Of a stretch of DNA of 64,000 nucleotides, positions 23,287 to 30,996 are shown piece after piece. The stretch is from assembly GCF_016862275.1 (NCBI RefSeq), contig NZ_BOMQ01000077.1, forward strand, positions 82,361 to 146,360, read 5' to 3'. The stretch comes from Actinoplanes nipponensis (lineage in GTDB: Bacteria > Actinomycetota > Actinomycetes > Mycobacteriales > Micromonosporaceae). Below the pieces are notes generated by a model that searched no databases, was not told where the DNA came from, and saw only the letters and a list, made by a program, of their open reading frames with translations. Numbering within the stretch: position 1 is the first letter of the stretch; each line of letters starts with the position of its first letter. The position numbers and the translations under genes were made by a program.

Positions 23287-23301
23287 CCCGGCGCGGCCGG
23301 G

Positions 23302-24903
23302 TCAGTCCTCCTCGCGCAGGTCGACGATGCTGCCCTTGGCCGAGCCGATCGCGGCCGCCACCGCCGAGAGCAGCTCCGCGTCCACCGAGGAGTCGACGGT
23401 CAGCGCCATCAGCGCCTCGCCGCCGGCTTCCCGCCGGGCCACCTGCATCGCCGCGATGTTGACCCCGGACTCGCCCAGGATCGTGCCGATGGCGCCGACC
23501 ACGCCGGGACGGTCGCAGTAGCGGAAGAACAGCAGCACGCCGCCGGCCCCGAGCTCCAGGTCGAACTCGTCGACCTGGGTGAGCTTGCAGGCCTCGCGGC
23601 TGCCCGTGCCGGTGACGGTGCCGGCCACGCTGACCAGGCGGCCGTCGGGCAGCGCGCCGCGTACCGTGACCAGGTTGTGGTGGTCGGAGACCTCGCGGTC
23701 GACGACCAGCTCGACCTCGACGCCGCGGTCCGCGGCGAGCTGCGGGGCGTTGACGTAGGTGACCTGCTCCTCGACCACCGAGGCGAACAGCCCTTTGGTG
23801 GCGGCGAGCTTGAGCACCGCCACGTCGTGCGACACGATCTCGCCGCGCACCTCCACCGTCACGCTGGCCGCGATGCCGCCGGCGACCGCGGTGAACACCT
23901 TGCCGAGCCGCTCGGCCAGCCCGAGCAGCGGGCGCACGTCCTCGTCGACCACGCCACCGGCCTGCACGTTCACCGCGTCCGGCACGAACTCGCCCTGCAG
24001 CGCCAGCTTGACGCTGCGGGCCACCGAGAGCCCGGCCTTGTCCTGCGCCTCGACGGTGGAGGCGCCCAGGTGCGGGGTGGCCACCACGGTGTCGAAGGCG
24101 AACAGCGGCGACTCGGTGGTCGGCTCGGTGACGAAGACGTCGAGGCCGGCGCCGGCCACCCGGCCCTCGGCGAGCGCCTCGGCCAGCGCGCGCTCGTCGA
24201 CCAGGCCGCCGCGGGCGGCGTTGATGATGCGCACGCCCGGCTTGACGGTGGCCAGCTCCTTCTCGCCGATCAGCCCGAGGGTCTCCGGGGTACGCGGCAG
24301 GTGGATGGAGATGAAGTCGCTCTCCCGCAGCAGCTCGTCCAGCCCGACCAGGCGCACCCCGAGCTGCGCGGCCCGGGCCGGCTGGATGTACGGGTCGTAC
24401 GCGATCAGCCGGGTCCCGAACGCGGCCATCCGCTGCGCGAACAGCACCCCGATGCGGCCCAGCCCGACCACCCCGACGGTCTTGCCCTGCACCTCGACGC
24501 CGGTGTACCGCGCCCGCTTCCACTCGCCCCGCTTGAGCGCGGCGCTGGCGTCGGCGGTGTGCCGCGCGACGGCCAGCAGCAGGGCGATCGCCTGCTCGGC
24601 GGCCGAGACGATGTTGGAGGTCGGCGCGTTGACCACCATGACCCCCCGGGCGGTGGCCGCGTTCACGTCGACGTTGTCGAGGCCCACGCCGGCCCGGGCG
24701 ACCACCTTGAGGCGCGGGGCGGCGGCCACGGCCTCCGCGTCGACGCGGGTGGCGCTGCGCACGATGACGGCGTCGGCGTCGGCGAGCGCGGTCAGCAGGG
24801 CGGGGCGGTCGGTGCCGTCCACGTGCCGGACGTCGAAGTCGTAGGCCAGCACGTCGATGGCGGCGGGGGCCAGTTCCTCGGCGATGAGTACCACGGGAGT
24901 CAT
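23302..24903 (-). CDS. serA: D-3-phosphoglycerate dehydrogenase
   Basis: A 533-aa long-type PHGDH, first enzyme of serine synthesis. It has the NAD-binding GLGRIG motif (KTVGVVGLGRIGVLFAQRM), catalytic Arg in INAARGGLVDE, Glu in DVFVTEPTTESPLF and His in TPHLGAST. The C-terminal allosteric substrate-binding and ACT domains follow (ACT: GVLLFFRYCDRPGVVGAIG...AAMQVARREAGGEALMAL), so serine feedback is likely. ATG at 24903. The gene diverges from the membrane protein at 25073. Confidence 0.95.
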   Translation of the reverse strand: MTPVVLIAEELAPAAIDVLAYDFDVRHVDGTDRPALLTALADADAVIVRSATRVDAEAVAAAPRLKVVARAGVGLDNVDVNAATARGVMVVNAPTSNIVSAAEQAIALLLAVARHTADASAALKRGEWKRARYTGVEVQGKTVGVVGLGRIGVLFAQRMAAFGTRLIAYDPYIQPARAAQLGVRLVGLDELLRESDFISIHLPRTPETLGLIGEKELATVKPGVRIINAARGGLVDERALAEALAEGRVAGAGLDVFVTEPTTESPLFAFDTVVATPHLGASTVEAQDKAGLSVARSVKLALQGEFVPDAVNVQAGGVVDEDVRPLLGLAERLGKVFTAVAGGIAASVTVEVRGEIVSHDVAVLKLAATKGLFASVVEEQVTYVNAPQLAADRGVEVELVVDREVSDHHNLVTVRGALPDGRLVSVAGTVTGTGSREACKLTQVDEFDLELGAGGVLLFFRYCDRPGVVGAIGTILGESGVNIAAMQVARREAGGEALMALTVDSSVDAELLSAVAAAIGSAKGSIVDLREED

Positions 24904-25072
24904 ATGTCTCCACCTGTTTGTCTCGCAGGCGGCCGGCCGCCGACCTTTCCGCGATCGTAGGGTGTGACGCGGCCGGTACGGCACGTCAGCAATGGGTGAC
25001 CGGCCTCACACGCTCGAAATCTTGCGATCTTCGATGGATCTCCTTCTTCCCGGGCCCGATAGCCTGCACGGC

Positions 25073-25978
25073 ATGTCTCAAGCGCCGGCCGCCCCCGAGG
25101 AACTCGACGAGGACCACGGCCACCCCATTCCCGAACCGCCCCGGCGGGTGCCGTTCGGCGTCATGACCACCGCCGTCCTGCTCGGCATGCTCGCCGTGCC
25201 GCTGGCCGTGCTGGCGCTGGTCACCCTGTTCTCCGGCAGCTCCTTCTCCGACGATGTCGGCGCGGCCACGCTGCGGGGGCTGGCCGCCGCCGCGGTCGCG
25301 GTCGCCGCGGTGCTGATCGTCGCGGTCGCGTGGTCCTTCGTCCGGGACGGCAACACCGTCGGTCCGATGATCATCGGCGTGCTGGTCGTCGTCACGGCGC
25401 TGATCCTGCTGGCCACCGGCGTGGCCGGGGACGACACCGAGGGGCTGCGGGTGGGCGTGCTCGCGCTGGTGCTCGGTCTCGGCGTGCTCCTGGTGCCGCT
25501 GCTCGGGCACGGACCGGCCTACCTGGCGGCCCGGCAGGTGTGGTCCCGGGCGGAACGCGACTGGCTGCGGGACCTGGCCACCCCGGACGCGCCGCCGGCC
25601 CATCCGCAGCAGTGGCCGGGGCAGTACCCGCCCCAGCCGCAGTGGCACGGCGCGCCGCACCCGCAGTATCCGGCGCAGCTGGCCGCCGCGGGGCCGCCCG
25701 GATACCCGCAGTACCAGTACCCGCCGCAGCAGGCGCCGGTCTGGAGCGCGCAGCCGCCGCCGCAGTATCAGGCCTGGCCGGAGGCGGCGGTCCCGGCGTG
25801 GCCCGGTCAGCCGGCCCCGGCCCAGCCACCGGCCGGCGGCCCACCGCCGGCCGCCAAGGCGGCGGCGGCAACGGCCCCGGCGGCGGCAACGGCCCCGGCG
25901 GAGAGCGAGGGCCCGCCGGTCGCCCAGCAGGCGCCGACCGAGCAGATCCGGCCGGCCGACCCGGCGCCGCCCCGGTAG
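25073..25978 (+). CDS. Four-helix membrane protein with Pro/Gln/Tyr-rich tail
   Basis: A 301-aa protein with four hydrophobic segments (residues about 27-53, 64-87, 98-118 and 126-148), then from about residue 165 a low-complexity tail of PQYP/PPQPQW/YPQYQYPPQ repeats and Ala/Pro blocks, predicted disordered. Such tails in actinobacterial membrane proteins often mediate protein contacts or phase separation, but no family is recognised. ATG at 25073 lies 8 nt after an ATAGCCT hexamer, suggesting a leaderless mRNA. A bidirectional hairpin separates it from the convergent gene. Confidence 0.75.
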   Translation: MSQAPAAPEELDEDHGHPIPEPPRRVPFGVMTTAVLLGMLAVPLAVLALVTLFSGSSFSDDVGAATLRGLAAAAVAVAAVLIVAVAWSFVRDGNTVGPMIIGVLVVVTALILLATGVAGDDTEGLRVGVLALVLGLGVLLVPLLGHGPAYLAARQVWSRAERDWLRDLATPDAPPAHPQQWPGQYPPQPQWHGAPHPQYPAQLAAAGPPGYPQYQYPPQQAPVWSAQPPPQYQAWPEAAVPAWPGQPAPAQPPAGGPPPAAKAAAATAPAAATAPAESEGPPVAQQAPTEQIRPADPAPPR

Positions 25979-25990
25979 GCCGGACCGGCA

Positions 25991-26017
25991 GGTCCCGGCG
26001 GCCCGCCCGCCGGGACC
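25991..26017. terminator. Bidirectional terminator hairpin
   Basis: Eleven perfectly paired G/C-rich bases (25991-26001 with 26007-26017), 5-nt loop, in the 52-bp gap between two convergent genes. It can serve both. Confidence 0.65.
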
Positions 26018-26030
26018 GGTTCGCCGCGGG

Positions 26031-27281
26031 TCAGACGGTCGGGCGCGGGATGCCGGGCCGCTCGATCGGCGGCGCCGCCGGGTATCCCGCCGAGGCCCGC
26101 CCGTCGAACTGCCGGAAGGTCAGCGCCTCGGCGTCCAGCCCGTCGTAGAGCAGCTCCAGGTCCAGGCTGCCCACCGGCGGGTAGACCCGCTCGCGCGGCG
26201 GCTCCTGCCCCACCTCCAGCGCGCCCTGCGCCACCATGAACTCGACGATCGCCTGCCGCACGGCGGGCAGTGTCACCGGCGAGTGGTAGACCACGTTCAG
26301 CGCCTGCATCCGCATCCCCTGGACGTGTTCCTCGCCCTTGTTGTCGTGGAAGTGCGGGTTGCGGGTCTCGATCTGCAGCACCGGCACCGAGCTGGCCATC
26401 ACGTCCGGGCTGGCGCTCTCCAGGATGCCGCCGAACTGCTCGAACAGGTCCAGGTACTCGTACGGCTCGACGGCGAAGCCGCCCGCCAGCCGCAGCTTGA
26501 GCCCCAGCTCGAGGGTCATCGCGTGCTCGCCCGCGTTGCCGGTCGCGATGACCTCGGTGCCGAAGCCGGAGTACTCGGCCAGGAAGCGGTTGAGCCACTC
26601 GTTGGTGATCTCCGAGCTGCGGCCGCGGCGGCTGAAGAACAGCCGCCCGTCGCGCAGCTTCGGCTTCGAGTGCCAGGAGATGCGGACCATCGAGTACGGG
26701 CTCTCGGCCAGGTGCAGCCCGGCGGCGTAGGCCTTGCAGTATTCGTGGACCGCGCCCGGCACGTAGTTGTCCGCGTCGACGTAGCCGACGTGACGCCGGC
26801 CGGTCATCGCCGCCAGGGCCATCCCGATCAGCATGGCCTCGCCCTTGCCGGCCCGGACCAGGCCGTCCTCGCCGATCAGTTCGGCCATTCCGGCGGCCTT
26901 GATGGCGGCGGCCAGCCCGGGGTCCTGCTGATGCACGCTGATCGCCGAGCGTCCGGCCAGCCGGCAGAACTGTTCGAGTGTCTGCGCCTCGATCTCGTAT
27001 CTGTTCACCGGCAGCTGGTCGCTGTTGGACACCAGCACGATAAGACAATCGTGCGGAATTCCGGAGAGCACGCCCTCGATGACGCTTCGTGACTCATTCA
27101 TGCAGGGCACGACGATGACCATTTGCGATTCGACCGCGCGGATAGCCTCGGGCGGCACGACCCGGCTGCCCGCCGAAAAGGCGTCGTCCAGGGCGCCCGA
27201 GTCCAGCTCGATGACCCTCTGCAGCTCATGGATCCGGACCGCGCCGAAGCGCTCGCTCCGGAAGGAATCAGCCAGTCGCAT
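26031..27281 (-). CDS. mpgS: Mannosyl-3-phosphoglycerate synthase
   Basis: A 416-aa GT-A glycosyltransferase of the MPG synthase family (GT55). The N-terminal MVIVVPCMNESRSVIEGVLSGIPHDCLIVLVSNSD and the DxD-containing GYVDADNYVPGAVHEYCKAYAAG fit the family. Also present are HSKPKLRDGRLFF, GFGTEVIATGNAGEHAMTLELG, and the late His-rich NPHFHDNKGEEHVQGM. It should transfer mannose from GDP-mannose to 3-phosphoglycerate, giving mannosyl-3-phosphoglycerate, the precursor of the osmolyte mannosylglycerate. The partner phosphatase (MpgP) is not adjacent. The gene is single, flanked by terminators. Confidence 0.85.
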   Translation of the reverse strand: MRLADSFRSERFGAVRIHELQRVIELDSGALDDAFSAGSRVVPPEAIRAVESQMVIVVPCMNESRSVIEGVLSGIPHDCLIVLVSNSDQLPVNRYEIEAQTLEQFCRLAGRSAISVHQQDPGLAAAIKAAGMAELIGEDGLVRAGKGEAMLIGMALAAMTGRRHVGYVDADNYVPGAVHEYCKAYAAGLHLAESPYSMVRISWHSKPKLRDGRLFFSRRGRSSEITNEWLNRFLAEYSGFGTEVIATGNAGEHAMTLELGLKLRLAGGFAVEPYEYLDLFEQFGGILESASPDVMASSVPVLQIETRNPHFHDNKGEEHVQGMRMQALNVVYHSPVTLPAVRQAIVEFMVAQGALEVGQEPPRERVYPPVGSLDLELLYDGLDAEALTFRQFDGRASAGYPAAPPIERPGIPRPTV

Positions 27282-27401
27282 GCGGCGAATCTACCCGCTG
27301 TCGGCTACTCCGCAGGGCCGGAACGGTTCCCGTTTCCTCGGCCCCGCCGCTTGTGTGAGCGGTTCGTGACGGGCGTGTTTCAGGTAGTCGAATGGTTACC
27401 G

Positions 27402-27435
27402 AAAAGCCGGGCCGCGACCGCGCGACCCGGCTTTT
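27402..27435. terminator. Bidirectional Rho-independent terminator after ilvC
   Basis: AAAAGCCGGG at 27402 pairs perfectly with CCCGGCTTTT ending at 27435, giving a U-tract on both strands. It lies 12 nt past the ilvC stop and upstream of mpgS, so it terminates the ilvBNC transcript. Confidence 0.85.
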
Positions 27436-27446
27436 GCATAGCAACC

Positions 27447-28460
27447 TCAGGCGGTTTCGGTGATCGGGCGGTCCACCCAGCTCATCATGTCGCGCAGCTT
27501 CTTGCCGGTCACCTCGATCGGGTGCTCGGCGCCCTCCTTGCGGAACTGCTGCAGCCGCTGGCCGCCGTTCTCGTCGTCGGCGATGAGCGCCTTGGTGAAC
27601 TCGCCGGACTGGATCTCGGCGAGGATCTTCTTCATCTCCTGCTTCACCCCGGCGTTGATCACGCGCGGTCCGCTGACGTAGTCACCGAACTCGGCGGTGT
27701 CCGAGACGCTGTAGCGCATCCGGGAGATACCGCCCTCGTACATGAGGTCGACGATCAGCTTCAGCTCGTGCAGGCACTCGAAGTACGCGATCTCCGGCGC
27801 GTAGCCGGCCTCGGTGAGCACCTCGAAGCCGGTCTGCACCAGCGCCGCCGTGCCGCCGCAGAGGACGGCCTGCTCGCCGAACAGGTCGGTCTCCGTCTCC
27901 TCCTTGAAGGTGGTCTTGATGACGCCGGCCCGGGTGCCGCCGATCGCCTTCGCGTACGACAGCGCGAGCGCCTGGGCGCTGCCGCTGGCGTCCTGCTCCA
28001 CCGCGATGAGCGCGGGCACGCCCTTGCCGTCCACGTACTGGCGGCGGACCAGGTGGCCGGGGCCCTTGGGGGCGACCATCGCCACGTCCACGTTGGCCGG
28101 CGGCTTGATGAGCTCGAAGCGGATGTTGAGGCCGTGGCCGAAGAACAGCGCCTTGCCGGCGGTCAGGTTCGGCTCGATCGACTCGGCGTAGATCTTCCGC
28201 TGGGCGGTGTCCGGCGCCAACACCATGATCACGTCGGCCCAGGCGGACGCCTCGGCCGGCGTGAGCACCTTGAGGCCCTGCTCCTCGGCCTTGGCGCGGC
28301 TCTTCGAGCCCTCCTGCAGGCCGACCACCACGTCGACGCCCGAGTCGCGCAGCGACAGCGAGTGCGCGTGGCCCTGGCTGCCGTAGCCGATGACGGCCAC
28401 CTTGCGACCCTGGATGATCGACAGGTCGGCGTCGTCGTCGTAGAACACTTCCGCGGTCAT
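27447..28460 (-). CDS. ilvC: Ketol-acid reductoisomerase
   Basis: A 337-aa class-I KARI, converting acetolactate or acetohydroxybutyrate to the dihydroxy acid. The Rossmann motif VAVIGYGSQGHAHSLSLRDSG is followed by SKSRAKAEEQG, where the nucleotide-phosphate-binding residues lie. The catalytic domain has APKGPGHLVRRQYVDGKGVPALIAVEQD and TTFKEETETDLFGEQAVLCGG (Mg ligands), then YFECLHELKLIVDLMYEGGI and MRYSVSDTAEFGDY. ATG at 28460, 24 nt after ilvN in the ilvB-ilvN-ilvC operon. Confidence 0.96.
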   Translation of the reverse strand: MTAEVFYDDDADLSIIQGRKVAVIGYGSQGHAHSLSLRDSGVDVVVGLQEGSKSRAKAEEQGLKVLTPAEASAWADVIMVLAPDTAQRKIYAESIEPNLTAGKALFFGHGLNIRFELIKPPANVDVAMVAPKGPGHLVRRQYVDGKGVPALIAVEQDASGSAQALALSYAKAIGGTRAGVIKTTFKEETETDLFGEQAVLCGGTAALVQTGFEVLTEAGYAPEIAYFECLHELKLIVDLMYEGGISRMRYSVSDTAEFGDYVSGPRVINAGVKQEMKKILAEIQSGEFTKALIADDENGGQRLQQFRKEGAEHPIEVTGKKLRDMMSWVDRPITETA

Positions 28461-28484
28461 TTGATCCTCACTTGAGTTTGGTGA

Positions 28485-29009
28485 TTAAGCCGCGCGCAGG
28501 GCGGGGCCGGTGGTGATGGAGCGTGACCCGCGGCCGATGGCCACGAGACCCGACTGCACCATCTCCTTGATGCCGTACGGCTCGAGGTCGCGCAGCAGCG
28601 CGTCCAGCTTGTCGGGGTTGCCGGTCGCCTCGATCGTGAGGGTGTCCGGAGCGACGTCGATCACCTTCGCCCTGAACAGCTCCACCGTCTCGAGCACCTG
28701 GCCGCGCACGGTGCGGTCGGCCCGCACCTTGACCAGCAGGAGCTCGCGCTGGACCGACTGCTGCGGGTCCAGCTCGACGATCTTCAGGACGTTCACCAGC
28801 TTGTTGAGCTGCTTGGTCACCTGCTCCAGGGGTGAGGAGTCGGCGTTGACCACGATCGTGATGCGGGAGACGTCCGGGTTCTCCGTCTCGCCCACCGCCA
28901 GCGAATCGATGTTGAAGCTCCGCCGGGAGAACAGACCCGACACCCGGGCCAGCACGCCGGGCTTGTTCTCCACCAGCACGGACAGGGTGTGCTTGTTCAG
29001 AGTGCTCAC
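28485..29009 (-). CDS. ilvN: Acetolactate synthase small (regulatory) subunit
   Basis: A 174-aa regulatory subunit: the N-terminal ACT domain LSVLVENKPGVLARVSGLFSRRSFNIDSLAVGETE mediates valine feedback, and the C-terminal half (LLVKVRADRTVRGQVLETVELFRAKVIDVAPDTLTIEATG) is the usual activation domain. The GTG start at 29009 overlaps the ilvB stop, so large and small subunits are translationally coupled. Confidence 0.96.
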   Translation of the reverse strand: MSTLNKHTLSVLVENKPGVLARVSGLFSRRSFNIDSLAVGETENPDVSRITIVVNADSSPLEQVTKQLNKLVNVLKIVELDPQQSVQRELLLVKVRADRTVRGQVLETVELFRAKVIDVAPDTLTIEATGNPDKLDALLRDLEPYGIKEMVQSGLVAIGRGSRSITTGPALRAA

Positions 29010-30838
29010 AGGTCGTCCTCGTCGAAGGCCGGGCGCACGTCCCGGGCGAACATGATCTCGTCGTTGCTGGTGCCGGCCGCGACCATGGGCCAGACCATGG
29101 CGTCCTTGCCGACCGTGAAGTCGATGACCACCGGGCGGTCGTTGATCTCCATGGCCGCCTTGATGGTCGCGTCCACGTCGGCCTTGGACTCGCAGCGCAG
29201 GCCCACGCAGCCCAGCGCCTCGGCCAGCTTCACGAAGTCGGGGATGCGGTGCTTGTGGGTGCCCAGCTCGGTGTTGGAGTAGCGGCCCTCGTAGAACAGG
29301 GTCTGCCACTGCCGGACCATGCCCAGGTTGCCGTTGTTGATCACGGCGATCTTGACCGGGATGCCCTCCAGCGCGCAGGTGGCCAGCTCCTGGTTGGTCA
29401 TCTGGAAGCAGCCGTCGCCGTCGATCGCCCAGACCGGCGTGTCCGGGCGGCCCACCTTGGCGCCCATCGCCGCCGGGACGGCGTAGCCCATGGTGCCGGC
29501 GCCGCCGGAGTTGAGCCAGGTGCCCGGCTTCTCGTACCGGATGAACTGCGACGCCCACATCTGGTGCTGCCCGACGCCGGCCACGTAGACCGCGTCCGGG
29601 CCGACCAGCTCGCCGATCCGCTCGATCACGTACTGCGGGGCCAGCGTGCCGTCGGTGGGCTCGTCGTAGCCCAGCGGGTAGCGCTTGCGCAGGTCGTTGA
29701 GCTGGGCCCACCACGGCTCGTACGCCGCGGCGCCGCCCGCCGTGCCGGAGACCGCCGCGATCAGCTCGTCGATCACGTGCCGGGCGTCGCCCACGATCGG
29801 GACGTCGGCGTGCCGGTTCTTGCCGATCTCGGCCGGGTCGATGTCCGCGTGCACCACCTTGGCCTCGGGGGCGAAGGAGTCCAGCTTGCCGGTGACCCGG
29901 TCGTCGAAGCGGGCGCCCAGGGTGACCAGCAGGTCGGCCTTCTGCAGCGCGTACACCGCGGGGACCGTGCCGTGCATGCCGGGCATGCCCAGGTGCTGCG
30001 GGTGCGAGTCGGGGAACGCGCCGAGGGCCATCAGCGTGGTGACCACCGGGATGCCGGTCAGCTCGGCCAGCTTGCGCAGCCCGTCGGTGGCGCCGGCCTT
30101 GAGCACGCCGCCGCCGACGTACAGCACCGGGCGCTTGGCCGCGGCGATCAGCCGGGCCGCCTCGCGGATCTGCTTGCCGTGCGGGTGCAGCGTGGGCCGG
30201 TAGCCCGGCAGGTCCAGGGTCGGCGGCCAGGCGAAGGTCGTCGCCGCCTGGAGCACGTCCTTGGGCACGTCGACCAGCACCGGTCCCGGGCGCCCGGTCA
30301 GGGCCAGGTGGAACGCCTCCGCCATGATCCGCGGGATCTCCTCGGGCGTCTGGATGAGGAAGTTGTGCTTCGTGATCGGCAGCGTGATGCCCTGGATGTC
30401 GGCCTCCTGGAAGGCGTCCGTGCCGATCGCGGGCCGGGCCACCTGGCCGGTGATCGCGACGATCGGCACCGAGTCCATGTACGCGTCGGCGATCGGGGTG
30501 ACCAGGTTCGTCGCGCCCGGCCCGGAGGTGGCGATGCAGACGCCGACCTTGCCGGTGGCCTGGGCGTACCCGGTCGCGGCGTGGCCCGCGCCCTGCTCGT
30601 GGCGGACCAGGATGTGCCGGACCTTGGAGTCGTACAGCGGGTCGTACGCCGGCAGGATGGCCCCGCCGGGGATCCCGAACGCCACCTCGACGCCGAGCGC
30701 CTCGAGCGACCGCACGAGCGAGCCGGCCCCGCTGACGGGGGTCGGGGACACCGTGACTACGGCCGGGGCGCCGGCCGCCGCCGCGACGGTGGCCGGGGTG
30801 GCACGGTGGGCGAGGGTCTCGGGTGTGGGTCTCGTCAT
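29006..30838 (-). CDS. ilvB: Acetolactate synthase large (catalytic) subunit
   Basis: A 610-aa ThDP-dependent enzyme condensing pyruvate with pyruvate or 2-oxobutyrate. Catalytic Glu is in VRHEQGAGHAATGYAQATG; the FAD/pyruvate-oxidase-like middle domain has LGARFDDRVTGKLDSFAPEAKVVHADIDPAEIGKN; the ThDP motif GDGCFQMTNQELATC starts with GDG and ends with N-N-G-N-L-G-M-V. An N-terminal extension of about 40 Ala/Pro/Thr-rich residues precedes the enzyme core. ATG at 30838 is preceded by a leader with two hairpins. First gene of ilvBNC. Confidence 0.96.
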   Translation of the reverse strand: MTRPTPETLAHRATPATVAAAAGAPAVVTVSPTPVSGAGSLVRSLEALGVEVAFGIPGGAILPAYDPLYDSKVRHILVRHEQGAGHAATGYAQATGKVGVCIATSGPGATNLVTPIADAYMDSVPIVAITGQVARPAIGTDAFQEADIQGITLPITKHNFLIQTPEEIPRIMAEAFHLALTGRPGPVLVDVPKDVLQAATTFAWPPTLDLPGYRPTLHPHGKQIREAARLIAAAKRPVLYVGGGVLKAGATDGLRKLAELTGIPVVTTLMALGAFPDSHPQHLGMPGMHGTVPAVYALQKADLLVTLGARFDDRVTGKLDSFAPEAKVVHADIDPAEIGKNRHADVPIVGDARHVIDELIAAVSGTAGGAAAYEPWWAQLNDLRKRYPLGYDEPTDGTLAPQYVIERIGELVGPDAVYVAGVGQHQMWASQFIRYEKPGTWLNSGGAGTMGYAVPAAMGAKVGRPDTPVWAIDGDGCFQMTNQELATCALEGIPVKIAVINNGNLGMVRQWQTLFYEGRYSNTELGTHKHRIPDFVKLAEALGCVGLRCESKADVDATIKAAMEINDRPVVIDFTVGKDAMVWPMVAAGTSNDEIMFARDVRPAFDEDDL

Positions 30839-30891
30839 GGCGATTCAGACCTTCGTTCGGGATGGACGGGCTTGTGGGTGTCCCGGAGCAA

Positions 30892-30923
30892 CAAAAAAGG
30901 TCCTCGTGCCGAAGCACGGGACC
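30892..30923 (-). terminator. Attenuator terminator in the ilvB leader
   Basis: On the minus strand, a stem of 5+5 bp (GGTCC-CGTGC-TTCG-GCACG-A-GGACC) is followed by six or more T, about 54 nt before the ilvB ATG. A canonical intrinsic terminator in the leader of ilvBNC indicates attenuation of the whole operon. Confidence 0.8.
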
Positions 30924-30924
30924 T

Positions 30925-30963
30925 AGCGCACTGTCAGTCCTCGTCATCGAGGGACAGTGCGCT
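30925..30963 (-). promoter_or_regulatory. Upstream hairpin of the ilvB attenuator
   Basis: An 11-bp perfect outer stem (30925-30935 with 30953-30963) contains an inner 5-bp stem with an ATGA loop. It sits directly 5' of the terminator hairpin. In attenuation models it would be the first (pause) stem; its 5' arm overlaps the candidate leader-peptide codons. Confidence 0.6.
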
Positions 30964-30966
30964 CAC
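30934..30966 (-). CDS. Candidate ilvB leader peptide
   Basis: GTG at 30966 to TGA at 30934 reads M-S-A-L-S-L-D-D-E-D. The CTG and CTC (Leu) codons fall within the 5' arm of the upstream hairpin, so ribosome position would decide the fold. A TACTTAT hexamer ends a few bases upstream, so the message could start at or near this GTG (leaderless). In-frame extension to GTG at 30990 (M-L-V-D-P-S-T-Y-V...) and a separate 9-codon frame ending in R-V-L-M (30963-30992) are alternatives. Branched-chain codon density is lower than in the cimA leader. Confidence 0.4.
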   Translation of the reverse strand: MSALSLDDED

Positions 30967-30996
30967 ATAAGTACTCGGGTCGACAAGCACATGCGG

